The notes below the pieces were generated by a model. It saw nothing but the letters and a program-made list of their open reading frames with translations. It was not told the origin of the DNA and did not search any database. Of a stretch of DNA of 64,000 nucleotides, positions 25,857 through 34,875 are shown piece by piece; position 1 is the stretch's first letter; each line of letters begins with the position of its first letter. Source of the stretch: Proteobacteria bacterium UBA7415 (GTDB lineage Bacteria; Pseudomonadota; Gammaproteobacteria; Arenicellales; Arenicellaceae); NCBI GenBank assembly GCA_002470515.1, contig DKML01000005.1, forward strand, positions 131,608 to 195,607. Direction: 5' to 3'. The position numbers and the translations under genes are program-made.

Positions 25857-27950
25857 ATGACCAAGGCCATACGACACTATTTAGACTGGGATTCCGAAGT
25901 TTCGCTAACCGATGTTTTTGATTCGGGTGCGGCTAAACATTATCCGCATCGAATAGGTCAGAACCTACTTTACCTGAGTTCTGTACCTCATTCTAACTTG
26001 GGAAAGCTACGTACAGTACTATGTCTTCATGCGCTGAACGACGAAAACGGCGCCGCGTTAGACATCACTCCAGAGCCATTTGATCTGCAAGGCGATATAC
26101 ACGAGTATGGTGGAAAGCCGTTTTGGGTGTTTGGTAATGCCGTACTGTTTGTGAACAGGGCTGACCGGTGTTTGTATCGTTGTTATGTGTTCAGCCAGTC
26201 CATGACCCCACCAGAGCGCGTTAGTCCGATTGATGTTGCTTTGAGATCACCCCGTTGCCAGTCCGGGGATGAGCAACTACCTGAACCGCAGCATGTGGCA
26301 TATGGCGATGTGAATCTAGTGAACCCTAATCTTGCGATTGCCATAGCCGAAATACACAGTCAAGAGACTGATGAACCCACGGCAATCATTGTCGGGATTG
26401 ACCTTGAGCACAATGACGCACCGCTCATAGTTCTTGAATATGGAGCGGACTTTTACGCAAACTTAGTGCTTGGCAGTTCAGGCTCCGATCATCGAATAGC
26501 ATGGGTCGAATGGCATCATCCCAACATGCCGTGGGACAGCAATACATTCAAAACAGCCTCGTTAACGACAGAGCAGGGCGAGTGTGCGTTAAAGTCCGTA
26601 CGGTCCTTGCCAGATATTGATTCTGCTAGTTATTGCCAGCTAGTGTTTGGGGCGCAAGCGCAATTGTTTTGTGTTGCCGACTTTGTGACTCAAAGCGCGC
26701 AGTCTAGCCGTAATTATTGGAATGTCTATCAGGTTGATTTCAGCTCACTGGAGCTTGAGCAATTGTCAGCCGAACAAAGAGAGTTTGGCTACCCGCATTG
26801 GCAATTCGGTGATTGTCGACTGTGTGTTTATTTGGGTCGATTTGTTGTAGGTATAGCGGCTGACCCCGTCGCTGATTCGTTGTGGATTTATGATATTGAA
26901 ACACAAGAACAGCGTTTCATGGAATCAAAGGGTACCTTGCAACATTTAAGTATCAATGCACAAGGGCTCGGCGCGATCATTGAAATGCCTGTGGATGGCA
27001 CACCAAGGATAATCGTATTTTCGGTTATGGATGATGGGCACATAGAGACGTCTGCACCGAACCAAGAGAAGACATCGGTTTACCAATCGGCTTTTTCTGA
27101 ACAATCTAAACCTCAACACAAACTGCCGTTCGAGGTAAGCCTAGCGCAACACATTGAATATTCAACCAGCGACAATGAGTCTGCGTACGCGTTTTATTAC
27201 CCACCCGCCAATGCTAAGTTTGATTGCAGGGATGCACCGCCCGCGATTTTTATGGTGCACGGTGGCCCTACAGCTAGGGCTTATGGCCATTTTGACCTTC
27301 AAAAGCAATTTTGGACATCTAACGGCTTTGCTGTGGTGGACGTAAATCACCGAGGTTCGAGCGGTTATGGCAGACTCTATCGCGATGCGTTGTATGGACA
27401 ATGGGGGGAGCTTGACTGCAATGATATTGTGGATGCAATTGACCATTTGTCTGAGCGAAAACTTATAGATTCTCGCGCCGTGTGCATTCGCGGTAAAAGT
27501 GCTGGGGGTTATGCTGTATTGAGAGCGCTCACACAGCACCCCGATTTATTTGCAGCCGGCGCTAGTTATTATGGTATCGGTGATCTTGCTACACTCGCCG
27601 AAATCACGCACAAATTTGAAAAGCATTACACCGATCGCCTGCTCGGCGAAGACTATGACTCAGAGCAGGCACAACAGGTCAGCAGCCTTTATCAGACGCG
27701 TTCACCAATTACCAAACTGGGCGGTTTAAAAACACCTATGGCGGTATTTCAAGGGGCGTTAGATAAAGTGGTGCCTGTCAAGTTAGCGCACGACCTAGTC
27801 GCTGCTCTTGAGGCCGGAGGTATAGATCATCAGTACTATGAATATGCTGACGAAGCACATGGGTTCAAAAACCCAAAGAATAATATTGCAGCATGGAAGG
27901 CTGAGCTTGCGTTTTATCGCAGTACTCTCAGATCAATTATGCTTAACTAG
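25857..27950 (+). CDS. S9-family prolyl oligopeptidase-like peptidase
   Basis: Serine peptidase of the prolyl oligopeptidase/acylaminoacyl-peptidase type, 697 residues, with no signal peptide. The N-terminal about 400 residues look like a beta-propeller; the C-terminal alpha/beta-hydrolase carries the oxyanion segment MVHGGPTARAYG, NHRGSSGYGRLYRDAL, the nucleophile in CIRGKSAGGYAVLRAL, Asp in FQGALDKVVPV, and His in YADEAHGFKNP. All three catalytic residues are therefore present. It is probably cytosolic and acts on short peptides. It is not closely linked to its neighbours. Confidence 0.88.
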   Translation: MTKAIRHYLDWDSEVSLTDVFDSGAAKHYPHRIGQNLLYLSSVPHSNLGKLRTVLCLHALNDENGAALDITPEPFDLQGDIHEYGGKPFWVFGNAVLFVNRADRCLYRCYVFSQSMTPPERVSPIDVALRSPRCQSGDEQLPEPQHVAYGDVNLVNPNLAIAIAEIHSQETDEPTAIIVGIDLEHNDAPLIVLEYGADFYANLVLGSSGSDHRIAWVEWHHPNMPWDSNTFKTASLTTEQGECALKSVRSLPDIDSASYCQLVFGAQAQLFCVADFVTQSAQSSRNYWNVYQVDFSSLELEQLSAEQREFGYPHWQFGDCRLCVYLGRFVVGIAADPVADSLWIYDIETQEQRFMESKGTLQHLSINAQGLGAIIEMPVDGTPRIIVFSVMDDGHIETSAPNQEKTSVYQSAFSEQSKPQHKLPFEVSLAQHIEYSTSDNESAYAFYYPPANAKFDCRDAPPAIFMVHGGPTARAYGHFDLQKQFWTSNGFAVVDVNHRGSSGYGRLYRDALYGQWGELDCNDIVDAIDHLSERKLIDSRAVCIRGKSAGGYAVLRALTQHPDLFAAGASYYGIGDLATLAEITHKFEKHYTDRLLGEDYDSEQAQQVSSLYQTRSPITKLGGLKTPMAVFQGALDKVVPVKLAHDLVAALEAGGIDHQYYEYADEAHGFKNPKNNIAAWKAELAFYRSTLRSIMLN

Positions 27951-27973
27951 GGTGTTTACACCCCTTGGTTTTT
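27950..27973 (+). terminator. Possible weak intrinsic terminator after the S9 peptidase
   Basis: A GGGTG/CACCC stem with a TTTA loop overlaps the peptidase stop codon and is followed five bases later by TTTTT. The stem is only 5 bp and the T-run is displaced, so efficiency would be low at best. Confidence 0.3.
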
Positions 27974-28035
27974 GATCAACGAGTTACGATCATGGACATC
28001 CACCTTATAATTTTGCGAACTGTTAAACACTACTT

Positions 28036-28647
28036 ATGACAAATCTCGAAGAAAGAACTTTGGCTCTCGCTGGTGTCATTCAAGCCAGCCTTTGTGTGCA
28101 ATCATTGGCACGTCATGGCGAGTTGGATGTTGCTGACTTTAACGCCTTAATGCAATCAGTACTCATACTTGATGCGGCCTCGACGGCGTCGGTTTATGGA
28201 GGGGTTAACGGCGTACGTCGTGGGCTAACGTCACTTGCAGATGGGCTTTTAGTCTCCCCCAAGGCCGATAGCCTCGAAGTATTACGCTATGCAATGTCGT
28301 TATTGCATTTACAGAGACAGTTGCTTACTGACGAGCAAAAGTTTAAACAGTTTGCGCAACAAATCGAAAATTTAAGTGGCTACTCCAAAGACGATCTGCC
28401 TGCGAAGTGTTCAACCATATATCAAGATTTTATTAGTGTGATGAGACCGCAAATAATCGTGAATGGTGAGGAAGAATTCTTACAACGACCTGAAGTACCT
28501 GTGCAAATTCGTACTCTATTGTTGTCGGGTATTCGTTCAGCCGTATTGTGGCAACAAAAGGGTGGTGGTCGGTTCAGTCTTGTATGGCAGAGGACCCGTA
28601 TGCAAAATGCGGCTCGGACTTTGCTGGCTGGTGGCAGCGTACACTAG
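28036..28647 (+). CDS. hflD: HflD family protein
   Basis: Homologue of E. coli HflD, a membrane-peripheral protein that lowers phage lambda lysogeny by binding CII; its normal cellular job is unclear. The 203-residue helical protein starts with the family signature LALAGVIQASLCVQSLARHG and contains YGGVNGVRRGLTSLADGL and RTLLLSGIRSAVLWQQKGGG. In enteric bacteria hflD follows mnmA and precedes purB; neither is here, so its genomic context is displaced. Length matches the family. Confidence 0.88.
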   Translation: MTNLEERTLALAGVIQASLCVQSLARHGELDVADFNALMQSVLILDAASTASVYGGVNGVRRGLTSLADGLLVSPKADSLEVLRYAMSLLHLQRQLLTDEQKFKQFAQQIENLSGYSKDDLPAKCSTIYQDFISVMRPQIIVNGEEEFLQRPEVPVQIRTLLLSGIRSAVLWQQKGGGRFSLVWQRTRMQNAARTLLAGGSVH

Positions 28648-28751
28648 GCCCTGAATAGTTGATTCTATAGGACCATGCTACCGCTAATACTTAGATCAAG
28701 ATTGACGGCTTAAAATAAGACCAACAACGTAACAATACTGATACAAATCTA

Positions 28752-30029
28752 ATGGACATTGCACTGCTGCTGACGGGTAACGAGTTGATGACAGGCGATA
28801 CGGTGGATTCTAATTCTTCGTATATTGCACAATCGCTAAAAGACCTAAACCTTGTCCCCAAAATCAAGCAAGTTGTAGGTGATGACTTCGATCTACTGGT
28901 CGCTAGCATTCAAGACCTTTCGCTCAAAGCCGATGTGCTTGTTATGAATGGTGGGCTCGGACCTACGGTCGACGACTTAACATCGCAAGCTCTTGCTGAA
29001 GCGGCAGGAATTGGCATAGCGCGACATCCTGATGCAATGCAGCATTTACAAAAGTGGGCTGATAAACGCGGCTTTGAAGTAACGCCGTCAAACCTAAAGC
29101 AAGCCGATTTGCCAGTGGGTTGCGACGTCATCCCGAACCCTCATGGCTCGGCGGTTGGTTTCGCGCTCAGCATAAACAACTGTCTAGTGCTGTGCACACC
29201 TGGAGTGCCGTCGGAATTTAAGCCTATGGTCGAAGACCAAATTCTTCCGCGGATTCGCGCAAAAGGACATATTAGTGCGCACAGTAAGATTACGCGAATT
29301 CGTATTTTTGGGATTTCCGAATCAGGCTTACAAGACATAATCGATCGTGAGTTTCCTGACTGGCCAGAGAATGTAGAGCTAGGATTTCGTGTGCAATTGC
29401 CGGTGCTTGAACTCAAAGTCGCCACTCTTGGCGAATCTCTATCAGCAGAAAACGATAAATGGGCACAGAAATTACGAGACCGCTTCGCTGATTATTACCT
29501 GGGTGAGAACAATACATCGTTGCCATCGGCGTTTAATACTACATTGCTCGAAAACGGCTTAAGTGTGGTTACGGCAGAGTCTTGCACAGGAGGTTTAATC
29601 GCATCGATGATTACCAGTGAAGCAGGCAGCTCTAAAGTCTTTAAGGCGGGATTTGTTACCTACGCTAATGAGATCAAGCATTCTGCGCTAGGCGTGCAAA
29701 ACTCGACTCTAGAATCACATGGTGCAGTGTGCTCTGAGACTGTGCTCGAGATGGCGCACGGAGCGCTATCGCGAAGTGGCTCTGAAATTGCAGTTGCAGT
29801 ATCAGGTGTCGCTGGCCCAGACGGCGGCACAGAGGAAAAGCCGGTAGGGACGGTGTTCTTAGCATTTGGTAGTGCAGGTGATATGCGCGTGCGAAGGCTT
29901 TTTATGCCAGTCGCACGCGGCATGTTTCAGCGCATGATTGCTGCAATGGCGCTAGACCTAGTGCGCCGTTTCGTTAAAGGTCTGGATACCAATGTGGATT
30001 ATTATCAAGAATTGCGGCGTAAGAGATAG
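28752..30029 (+). CDS. cinA: CinA-family protein with nicotinamide-nucleotide amidase domain
   Basis: Two-domain CinA protein of 425 residues. Residues 1-170 form the molybdopterin-binding-like (COG1058) domain with LLTGNELMTGDTVDSNSSYI and LVMNGGLGPTVDDLT, linked to ADP-ribose/NMN pyrophosphatase activity in the family. The C-terminal domain (about 255-410) is the PncC NMN deamidase: VVTAESCTGGLIASMIT with the catalytic Ser and AVSGVAGPDGGTEEKPVG. The pair acts in NAD recycling; links to competence are historical. comEC is elsewhere in the window at 57262. Confidence 0.93.
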   Translation: MDIALLLTGNELMTGDTVDSNSSYIAQSLKDLNLVPKIKQVVGDDFDLLVASIQDLSLKADVLVMNGGLGPTVDDLTSQALAEAAGIGIARHPDAMQHLQKWADKRGFEVTPSNLKQADLPVGCDVIPNPHGSAVGFALSINNCLVLCTPGVPSEFKPMVEDQILPRIRAKGHISAHSKITRIRIFGISESGLQDIIDREFPDWPENVELGFRVQLPVLELKVATLGESLSAENDKWAQKLRDRFADYYLGENNTSLPSAFNTTLLENGLSVVTAESCTGGLIASMITSEAGSSKVFKAGFVTYANEIKHSALGVQNSTLESHGAVCSETVLEMAHGALSRSGSEIAVAVSGVAGPDGGTEEKPVGTVFLAFGSAGDMRVRRLFMPVARGMFQRMIAAMALDLVRRFVKGLDTNVDYYQELRRKR

Positions 30030-30094
30030 CTTGATTTGATAAGGCTTTCAATATTTACCTGAGCATCATCCTGAGCTTAGATAAGCAATCAGCT

Positions 30095-30856
30095 CTAGAA
30101 AAACACTAGTTTTATAATAAATGCGACGATCACGATATTTAGCGTCAATTTTATTGCGCCAACCCCCTGTTTAATCTGTACATTTGCGGCCAGAGTGCCG
30201 CCAGTCACCGTGCCGGCCGCTAGAGCCAAGCCATACGTCCAATTGAGGCTTAGCTGTGATGAGAATACCAACAAGGCCACGATTGTGTAGACAAAGACAA
30301 TAAAGACCTTGTGCGAATTGGTTGTAACTAAGTCCATTTGCATAACTCGGTTCAGTACGGGCATTAGTAAAAATCCCACGCCTATATGAATGAAGCCTCC
30401 CCAAAAGCCGATAGCCACCATTAACACGTGCCCCCAGATCATGCGCGATTTTGGTATTGCAGTTTGAGTGTCGTTTGCGGATGGAGTTGGGTTTTCAGAA
30501 TGCGAATCTGGTAGCGACATAATGATCAATACGGCCAACATAATGACGGCGAGTAGAACATTGAAATTGTCGTTAGGGATCTGCGATGCCACGTATGAGC
30601 CTATTAACGCGCCGGGTAGGGTGCACAACCCTAGGGTGAAGCTGAGGCGAAAGTTCTTAAACCCCTTACGTGCAAAAGCTGCAATGGCAGCGATGTTCTG
30701 AGGCAAGATCGCAATGCGGTTGGTTGCATTCGCTACTGTGCCAGGCACGCCTAGAAAAATCATCACAGGTACCGACAGCAGTGAGCCACCGCCCGCCATT
30801 ACATTTAAAAAGCCTGTCGCGATTCCAGTGATAAACAACAATCCTAATTCCCACAT
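30095..30856 (-). CDS. TauE/SafE-family permease
   Basis: Integral membrane transporter of the sulfite-exporter TauE/SafE family (COG0730), 253 residues from ATG 30856. Family repeats are visible: GIATGFLNVMAGGGSLLSVP near the N-terminus and GFWGGFIHIGVGFLLMPVL in the second half. About eight hydrophobic segments are present. The frame remains open for 45 codons upstream of this ATG, but that extension overlaps the divergent hydrolase gene and has no family sequence. Transported substrate (sulfite, sulfoacetate or another organic anion) cannot be told. Confidence 0.85.
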   Translation of the reverse strand: MWELGLLFITGIATGFLNVMAGGGSLLSVPVMIFLGVPGTVANATNRIAILPQNIAAIAAFARKGFKNFRLSFTLGLCTLPGALIGSYVASQIPNDNFNVLLAVIMLAVLIIMSLPDSHSENPTPSANDTQTAIPKSRMIWGHVLMVAIGFWGGFIHIGVGFLLMPVLNRVMQMDLVTTNSHKVFIVFVYTIVALLVFSSQLSLNWTYGLALAAGTVTGGTLAANVQIKQGVGAIKLTLNIVIVAFIIKLVFF

Positions 30857-30967
30857 AGAGGCCTCAAACGCAGCTGGTAATGGAGTGGTTTTAGCAAGCA
30901 AGCCAAAATCGATTTTCTGGCATAGCGTAGTGAAGACACAGAGTAAAATATTGTTATGATAAGGGCA

Positions 30968-31783
30968 ATGAAACTCAACTATCAAAAACACTCACAGCAT
31001 CAGAATTCTGACTCATTGGGTGTACAAACGCTGTCGGCTCCAATGATTATCTTGCCGGGGCTGTTCGGGTCAACTCGTAACTGGCGATCTTTTGCTACTG
31101 AGTTGAGTAAGGTCGGCGATGTCTACGTAGTCGATCAGCGTAATCATGGTGATTCGCCGCATGCAGGTTCCCACACCTATGCCGATATGGCAGCCGATTT
31201 GGTCGAGTTTATTGATTATCTTGGGGTCGAGGCGGTGCATCTAATTGGCCACAGTATGGGAGGCAAAGCTTCCATGTGCTGTGCGCTCTGGTATCCAAAG
31301 AGGTTATTGAGTCTAACCGTGCTAGATATCGCGCCAGTCGTTTATGAGCACTCACATGCGCCTTTTTTAGAAGCTATGCTTAAACTAGATGTGAGCCAGT
31401 TAAGCTCTCGTACCGAAGCCGACAAATTATTAACCAGCGCTATTCCCGAAAAAGCAACCAGGCTATTTTTGCTTCAAAGCCTCACAGGTTCTCCCGGGGA
31501 CTACTCATGGCGGCTAAATCTTCAAACACTGCATGATTCCTTAAGCGATATTATGGCGTTTCCAATTGCGGCAGCCGACGTTGCACCAAGCAGGGGTATT
31601 CCGACCACGTTTATTAGCGGTGCTGACTCTAATTACGTGCAAGAGAAGCAGAAGTCTGTGATCGCTGAATACTTCGCCAACCCAGAATATGTACTTATAG
31701 CAAAAGCGGGCCATTGGTTGCATGTTGAGCAACCAGCGGCCGTATTAACCGCGATTAAGTCTTTTTTGATAAAAAACGACTGA
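30968..31783 (+). CDS. YbfF-like alpha/beta hydrolase (esterase)
   Basis: Esterase of the alpha/beta-hydrolase fold, 271 residues, cytosolic. It has the oxyanion region ILPGLFGSTRNWR, DQRNHGDSPH, the nucleophile elbow HLIGHSMGGKASMC, the acid in FISGADSNYV and His in AKAGHWLHVEQP. These are the marks of E. coli YbfF. I start at ATG 30968 (MKLNYQ), aligning with the YbfF N-terminus, rather than ATG 30956. Only 2 bp separate it from the sigma factor gene, so the hydrolase, sigma and anti-sigma genes are likely one transcript. Confidence 0.85.
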   Translation: MKLNYQKHSQHQNSDSLGVQTLSAPMIILPGLFGSTRNWRSFATELSKVGDVYVVDQRNHGDSPHAGSHTYADMAADLVEFIDYLGVEAVHLIGHSMGGKASMCCALWYPKRLLSLTVLDIAPVVYEHSHAPFLEAMLKLDVSQLSSRTEADKLLTSAIPEKATRLFLLQSLTGSPGDYSWRLNLQTLHDSLSDIMAFPIAAADVAPSRGIPTTFISGADSNYVQEKQKSVIAEYFANPEYVLIAKAGHWLHVEQPAAVLTAIKSFLIKND

Positions 31784-31785
31784 AT

Positions 31786-32355
31786 ATGCAGAAATTGAGC
31801 AATGAAACTGACCTTAATCTGGTCAATTACGATGAGATGGATAAAAAGCGCAAATATGCCTTGCTGATCGAGGCGCACTCAGCGGATTTGTACAAATACG
31901 CCCTATGGCTGTGTAAAGACAAATTTATGGCTGAGGACGTTATGCAGGAAGCATTTTTGCGTGCTTGGAAGTCTCTGGATAGTTTGCGCGAAGCCAAAGC
32001 GGCAAAAGGTTGGTTGTTCACTATCTTTCGGCGCGAGCACGCGCGGCAGTTTGAGCGCAAACAGTTCAAATATCAAGAACTCGAAACTATGGATAGTATT
32101 GCCGATGAAAGCTTGGGTTATGACGACTCACCAGAGGCATTCGCGCTACGCAACGCGTTAAAAAAATTACAGCCTGAGTATCGTGAACCGCTAGAGATGC
32201 AAGTGCTCGGAGGATTTTCTTGCGAGGAAATAGCAACAATTTTGGGCGTGAGCTCAAGCGCGGTAATGACCCGCTTATTTAGAGCCAGAAAGAAGATGAG
32301 ACAAATATTAGGACATGAACAGATACCAGCGCTCGGCGTAGTGGGTGACTCATGA
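31786..32355 (+). CDS. ECF-type RNA polymerase sigma factor
   Basis: Alternative sigma factor of 189 residues. Region 2 spans about residues 25-95 (YKYALWLCKDKFMAEDVMQEAFLRAW without the full aromatic core, then AAKGWLFTIFRREHAR). Region 4 is near residues 125-175 (LQPEYREPLEMQVLGGFSCE and LGVSSSAVMTRLFRARKKM). No region 1 or 3 is present, so it is an ECF sigma. Its stop overlaps the start of the anti-sigma gene (ATGA), a typical coupling. The regulon and inducing signal are unknown. Confidence 0.9.
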   Translation: MQKLSNETDLNLVNYDEMDKKRKYALLIEAHSADLYKYALWLCKDKFMAEDVMQEAFLRAWKSLDSLREAKAAKGWLFTIFRREHARQFERKQFKYQELETMDSIADESLGYDDSPEAFALRNALKKLQPEYREPLEMQVLGGFSCEEIATILGVSSSAVMTRLFRARKKMRQILGHEQIPALGVVGDS

Positions 32356-33107
32356 GTAATTTAACGCCCATTGATTGTTTAGAATTTAAGCGAATTGCGC
32401 TTTCTGAACCTAATAGTAAACAACATCAGTTTGTCGAACATGCTGAAAACTGCCCTGACTGTTTAAAATATGTCGGCGGCGTTCGTAAGATGGATGCGGA
32501 TCTTTCAGAAAGTCTAAATGTGAATATGCCCTCAGAGTTGATGGCAAAAATCCAACTTAACCAAGGTTTGCAAGAAAGCGCCACGCAAGCATCAAGTAGT
32601 TTTTGGTCGCCACCAAGAGCAATTGCAGCGAGCCTCGCTGCTGCTTTGTTGGTGGGTGGAGTCATGTTTTTAAACCCCTTTGTGACCAATGAGCAAATTG
32701 GTCAAGATTATCAGCGATTGTTATCAGCTGTGATGGAACATGTTGAGGAAGTTCCTGCGACAGAAGTCTGGGGCGCAGATCGCGCAAATCGCTCGGTTAA
32801 TGCAGTGCTTGCAGCATACGATGGCACTATGCAACTCGAATATATGGATAACCTCCAGTTTGGCAAGATTTGCCCCATGGGCGAGTACAACGGGCTTCAC
32901 GCTACCCTTGATACCTCTGGGGGCCAAGTGACTTTTGCATACCTAAAAGGTGATTCAGTCACGGCTGTGCAAGATATGAGTATGAATGGCTATATGTCGC
33001 GCGTTAAGCCGATTAAAGGTGGCAATCTAATAATTATCAGTCGTAATGCTAGTGGATTAAACGTTGCCGACGAGCAGCTGACTAAGGCCGTCTACTGGGA
33101 CATCTAG
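32352..33107 (+). CDS. DUF3379-type membrane anti-sigma factor with zinc motif
   Basis: Predicted regulator of the preceding sigma factor, 251 residues. Residues 1-75 are cytosolic and include Cys9 and the H-x3-C-x2-C zinc anti-sigma motif (HAENCPDC, His30, Cys34, Cys37). One membrane segment follows at about residues 80-100 (AIAASLAAALLVGGVMFL), then a periplasmic domain of about 150 residues. The arrangement resembles DUF3379 proteins found beside ECF sigma genes. Translational coupling with the sigma gene supports the role. What the periplasmic part senses is not visible. Confidence 0.8.
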   Translation: MSNLTPIDCLEFKRIALSEPNSKQHQFVEHAENCPDCLKYVGGVRKMDADLSESLNVNMPSELMAKIQLNQGLQESATQASSSFWSPPRAIAASLAAALLVGGVMFLNPFVTNEQIGQDYQRLLSAVMEHVEEVPATEVWGADRANRSVNAVLAAYDGTMQLEYMDNLQFGKICPMGEYNGLHATLDTSGGQVTFAYLKGDSVTAVQDMSMNGYMSRVKPIKGGNLIIISRNASGLNVADEQLTKAVYWDI

Positions 33108-33118
33108 GCAGCGAGTGT

Positions 33119-34255
33119 TTATTGAGGCGTTTGCTCAGAAACTATTGCTATAAAACTCATGTCTCCAACATTAGTGTCTAAAGTGATCGGTATCTGATCA
33201 TTCAATTTAAGTTCCCGAATCGCACCCATCAACATTATGTGTGTGCCCATCGGTGCGAAGCTTAATTTATCGCCCGCTGAAACGCTTAGTTCGTCTAAAT
33301 GATCCATGCTGGCAACACCATCCTCGATGACTGTCGCATGTATCATAATATTGCCAAATAAAGGGCTTGAAGCGCCGTGGATAGTAAGCGTTTGCGCTGA
33401 ACCGTTTTCGATCACTAGATAAGCCGATAGCGAAGGGCTGTTTGGTGGAGCAGCACGAACCCAAGCGTTTGAAATTGTAATGTCGCTCGTTAAATCAACT
33501 CCGCCCGTCTCTGAATCCGCATGCGATTGAATTAGCCCTTGATCGTTTGATTCCTGGTCGCTTATGGCAGCCTCGATATCAAGATGTTCGGCAAGTAACG
33601 CAAGATCAGTTTCTAAGGTGCTTTCTACGTGTGGCGCCGTGATCACTCCGGCATAATTGCCCTGTGGATTGATCAGTATCATACTTACGCCGTGATCCAC
33701 GTCGTAGTACCCGTCAGCATCGGCTTCATTCTTTATAAACAGGATACCCAGCTCTTTAGCGAAGGCCGTAATGGCGCTCTCGTCGCCAGTAACGCCCTTA
33801 AATTCTGGATGAAAATAGTTTACGTAGGGTTTCAAGCGCTCAGGAGCGTCGCGGTCAGGGTCAACGCTAACCATCACTACCCTTAAATCTGGCCACTTTC
33901 CTTGAGCTTCCAGACGCTGCCGTACATTTTTTAGTGCCAGCATTGTCGTTGGGCATATATCCGGGCAATGAGTAAATCCAAAAAACAGCAAGTTCCATTG
34001 GTCTTTGACAGACTCATTGTTGAACTCATCTCCGTTTTCATCAAGTAGAGAAAACGCGCTAAGAGCGCGTGGAGTCGGAAGTAAAATAACCCGTTCAAAG
34101 TCAGGCAATTCTTCAGGCGTGTTGGCGTTCTTGTGTTGGACTTGTAAGCCAAAGACAAGAGCGAGTAGCGCTACGATTATTATTGGAAGATAGGCTGCGA
34201 GCTTACCGGACTGACGCTTGGCGGCTGAGAAACTTGATTGTGAGGTAGTAGGCAT
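33119..34255 (-). CDS. SCO-PCu(A)C fusion copper chaperone
   Basis: Membrane-anchored periplasmic copper chaperone for cytochrome c oxidase assembly. The 378-residue protein has an N-terminal membrane anchor (about residues 21-40), then a SCO/Sco1 thioredoxin-fold domain with the copper ligands in FGFTHCPDICPTT (C-x3-C) and His in VDHGVSMILINP. After a linker of about 30 residues comes a PCu(A)C domain (from about 255, NAWVRAAPPNSPSLSAYL) with the exact H-x10-M-x21-H-x-M copper site. Both halves are one uninterrupted frame, so copper binding and delivery functions that are normally in separate proteins are joined. It converges on the anti-sigma gene with 11 bp between. Confidence 0.9.
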   Translation of the reverse strand: MPTTSQSSFSAAKRQSGKLAAYLPIIIVALLALVFGLQVQHKNANTPEELPDFERVILLPTPRALSAFSLLDENGDEFNNESVKDQWNLLFFGFTHCPDICPTTMLALKNVRQRLEAQGKWPDLRVVMVSVDPDRDAPERLKPYVNYFHPEFKGVTGDESAITAFAKELGILFIKNEADADGYYDVDHGVSMILINPQGNYAGVITAPHVESTLETDLALLAEHLDIEAAISDQESNDQGLIQSHADSETGGVDLTSDITISNAWVRAAPPNSPSLSAYLVIENGSAQTLTIHGASSPLFGNIMIHATVIEDGVASMDHLDELSVSAGDKLSFAPMGTHIMLMGAIRELKLNDQIPITLDTNVGDMSFIAIVSEQTPQ

Positions 34256-34375
34256 GATGATGTTTTCTAACTGTGCTGGTTAGACACGCACTGGGCATGA
34301 GTAGAGTGAGAGTTGTCAAGAGACGCACATAAGCTGTCTCTTGTATTAAAATTAACGCTACGATTATCTCAGATT

Positions 34376-34807
34376 CTAGACGGCTTCAACGTGAAAAATG
34401 CTGCCTTTGACACGAACCACGCGTACTTGACTGCCTACCGTCGCATCGGCGCCGTGAGCTTTCCAGATACTGTCGTTCACTTTTATCTTGCCAACACCGT
34501 TCTGAATTTCGTTACACACCGTTACCGTAGCACCAAGGTACTGATTGTTTCGCTCGTTGAGCCCTGGTTGATCTGTTTCGACCTTCTTTTTTGGGCTTTT
34601 TGCCCAGACCACCAGTGACAAAATTGCCACGATGGAAAATATAGTCAGCTCGATCTGCCAGCTTAGATCCGGAAGGAAATACGCCACGATGGTAGACACC
34701 AATGCGGCTGCAGCCAACCACAGAAAGAAGGCGACGGGTACGGTGATTTCCAATATCAGCAATATGCAGGTTAGTGCGAACCAGTGCCACGCGGTGAGTT
34801 CAATCAT
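34376..34807 (-). CDS. NfeD-like membrane protein
   Basis: Short NfeD protein of 143 residues that partners SPFH proteins in the membrane. Two to three hydrophobic segments (about residues 8-65) are followed by a C-terminal OB-like domain (GATVTVCNEIQNGVGKIKVND, GSQVRVVRVKGSIFHVE). The start at 34807 has GGAG seven bases upstream; an open 21-codon extension to 34870 is not needed. The SPFH gene is 68 bp upstream on the same strand, the usual NfeD/stomatin pairing. Confidence 0.88.
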   Translation of the reverse strand: MIELTAWHWFALTCILLILEITVPVAFFLWLAAAALVSTIVAYFLPDLSWQIELTIFSIVAILSLVVWAKSPKKKVETDQPGLNERNNQYLGATVTVCNEIQNGVGKIKVNDSIWKAHGADATVGSQVRVVRVKGSIFHVEAV

Positions 34808-34875
34808 GATGTGCTCCAAAATTATAGGCTTGCAACAGGTGAAGTAAATAACCTGTTGCAGTAAAGCCAATCAGG

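Noticed and set aside
34313..34618. 101-codon plus-strand frame between the SCO and NfeD genes
   Set aside because: Most of it is antisense to nfeD and it shows no domain.
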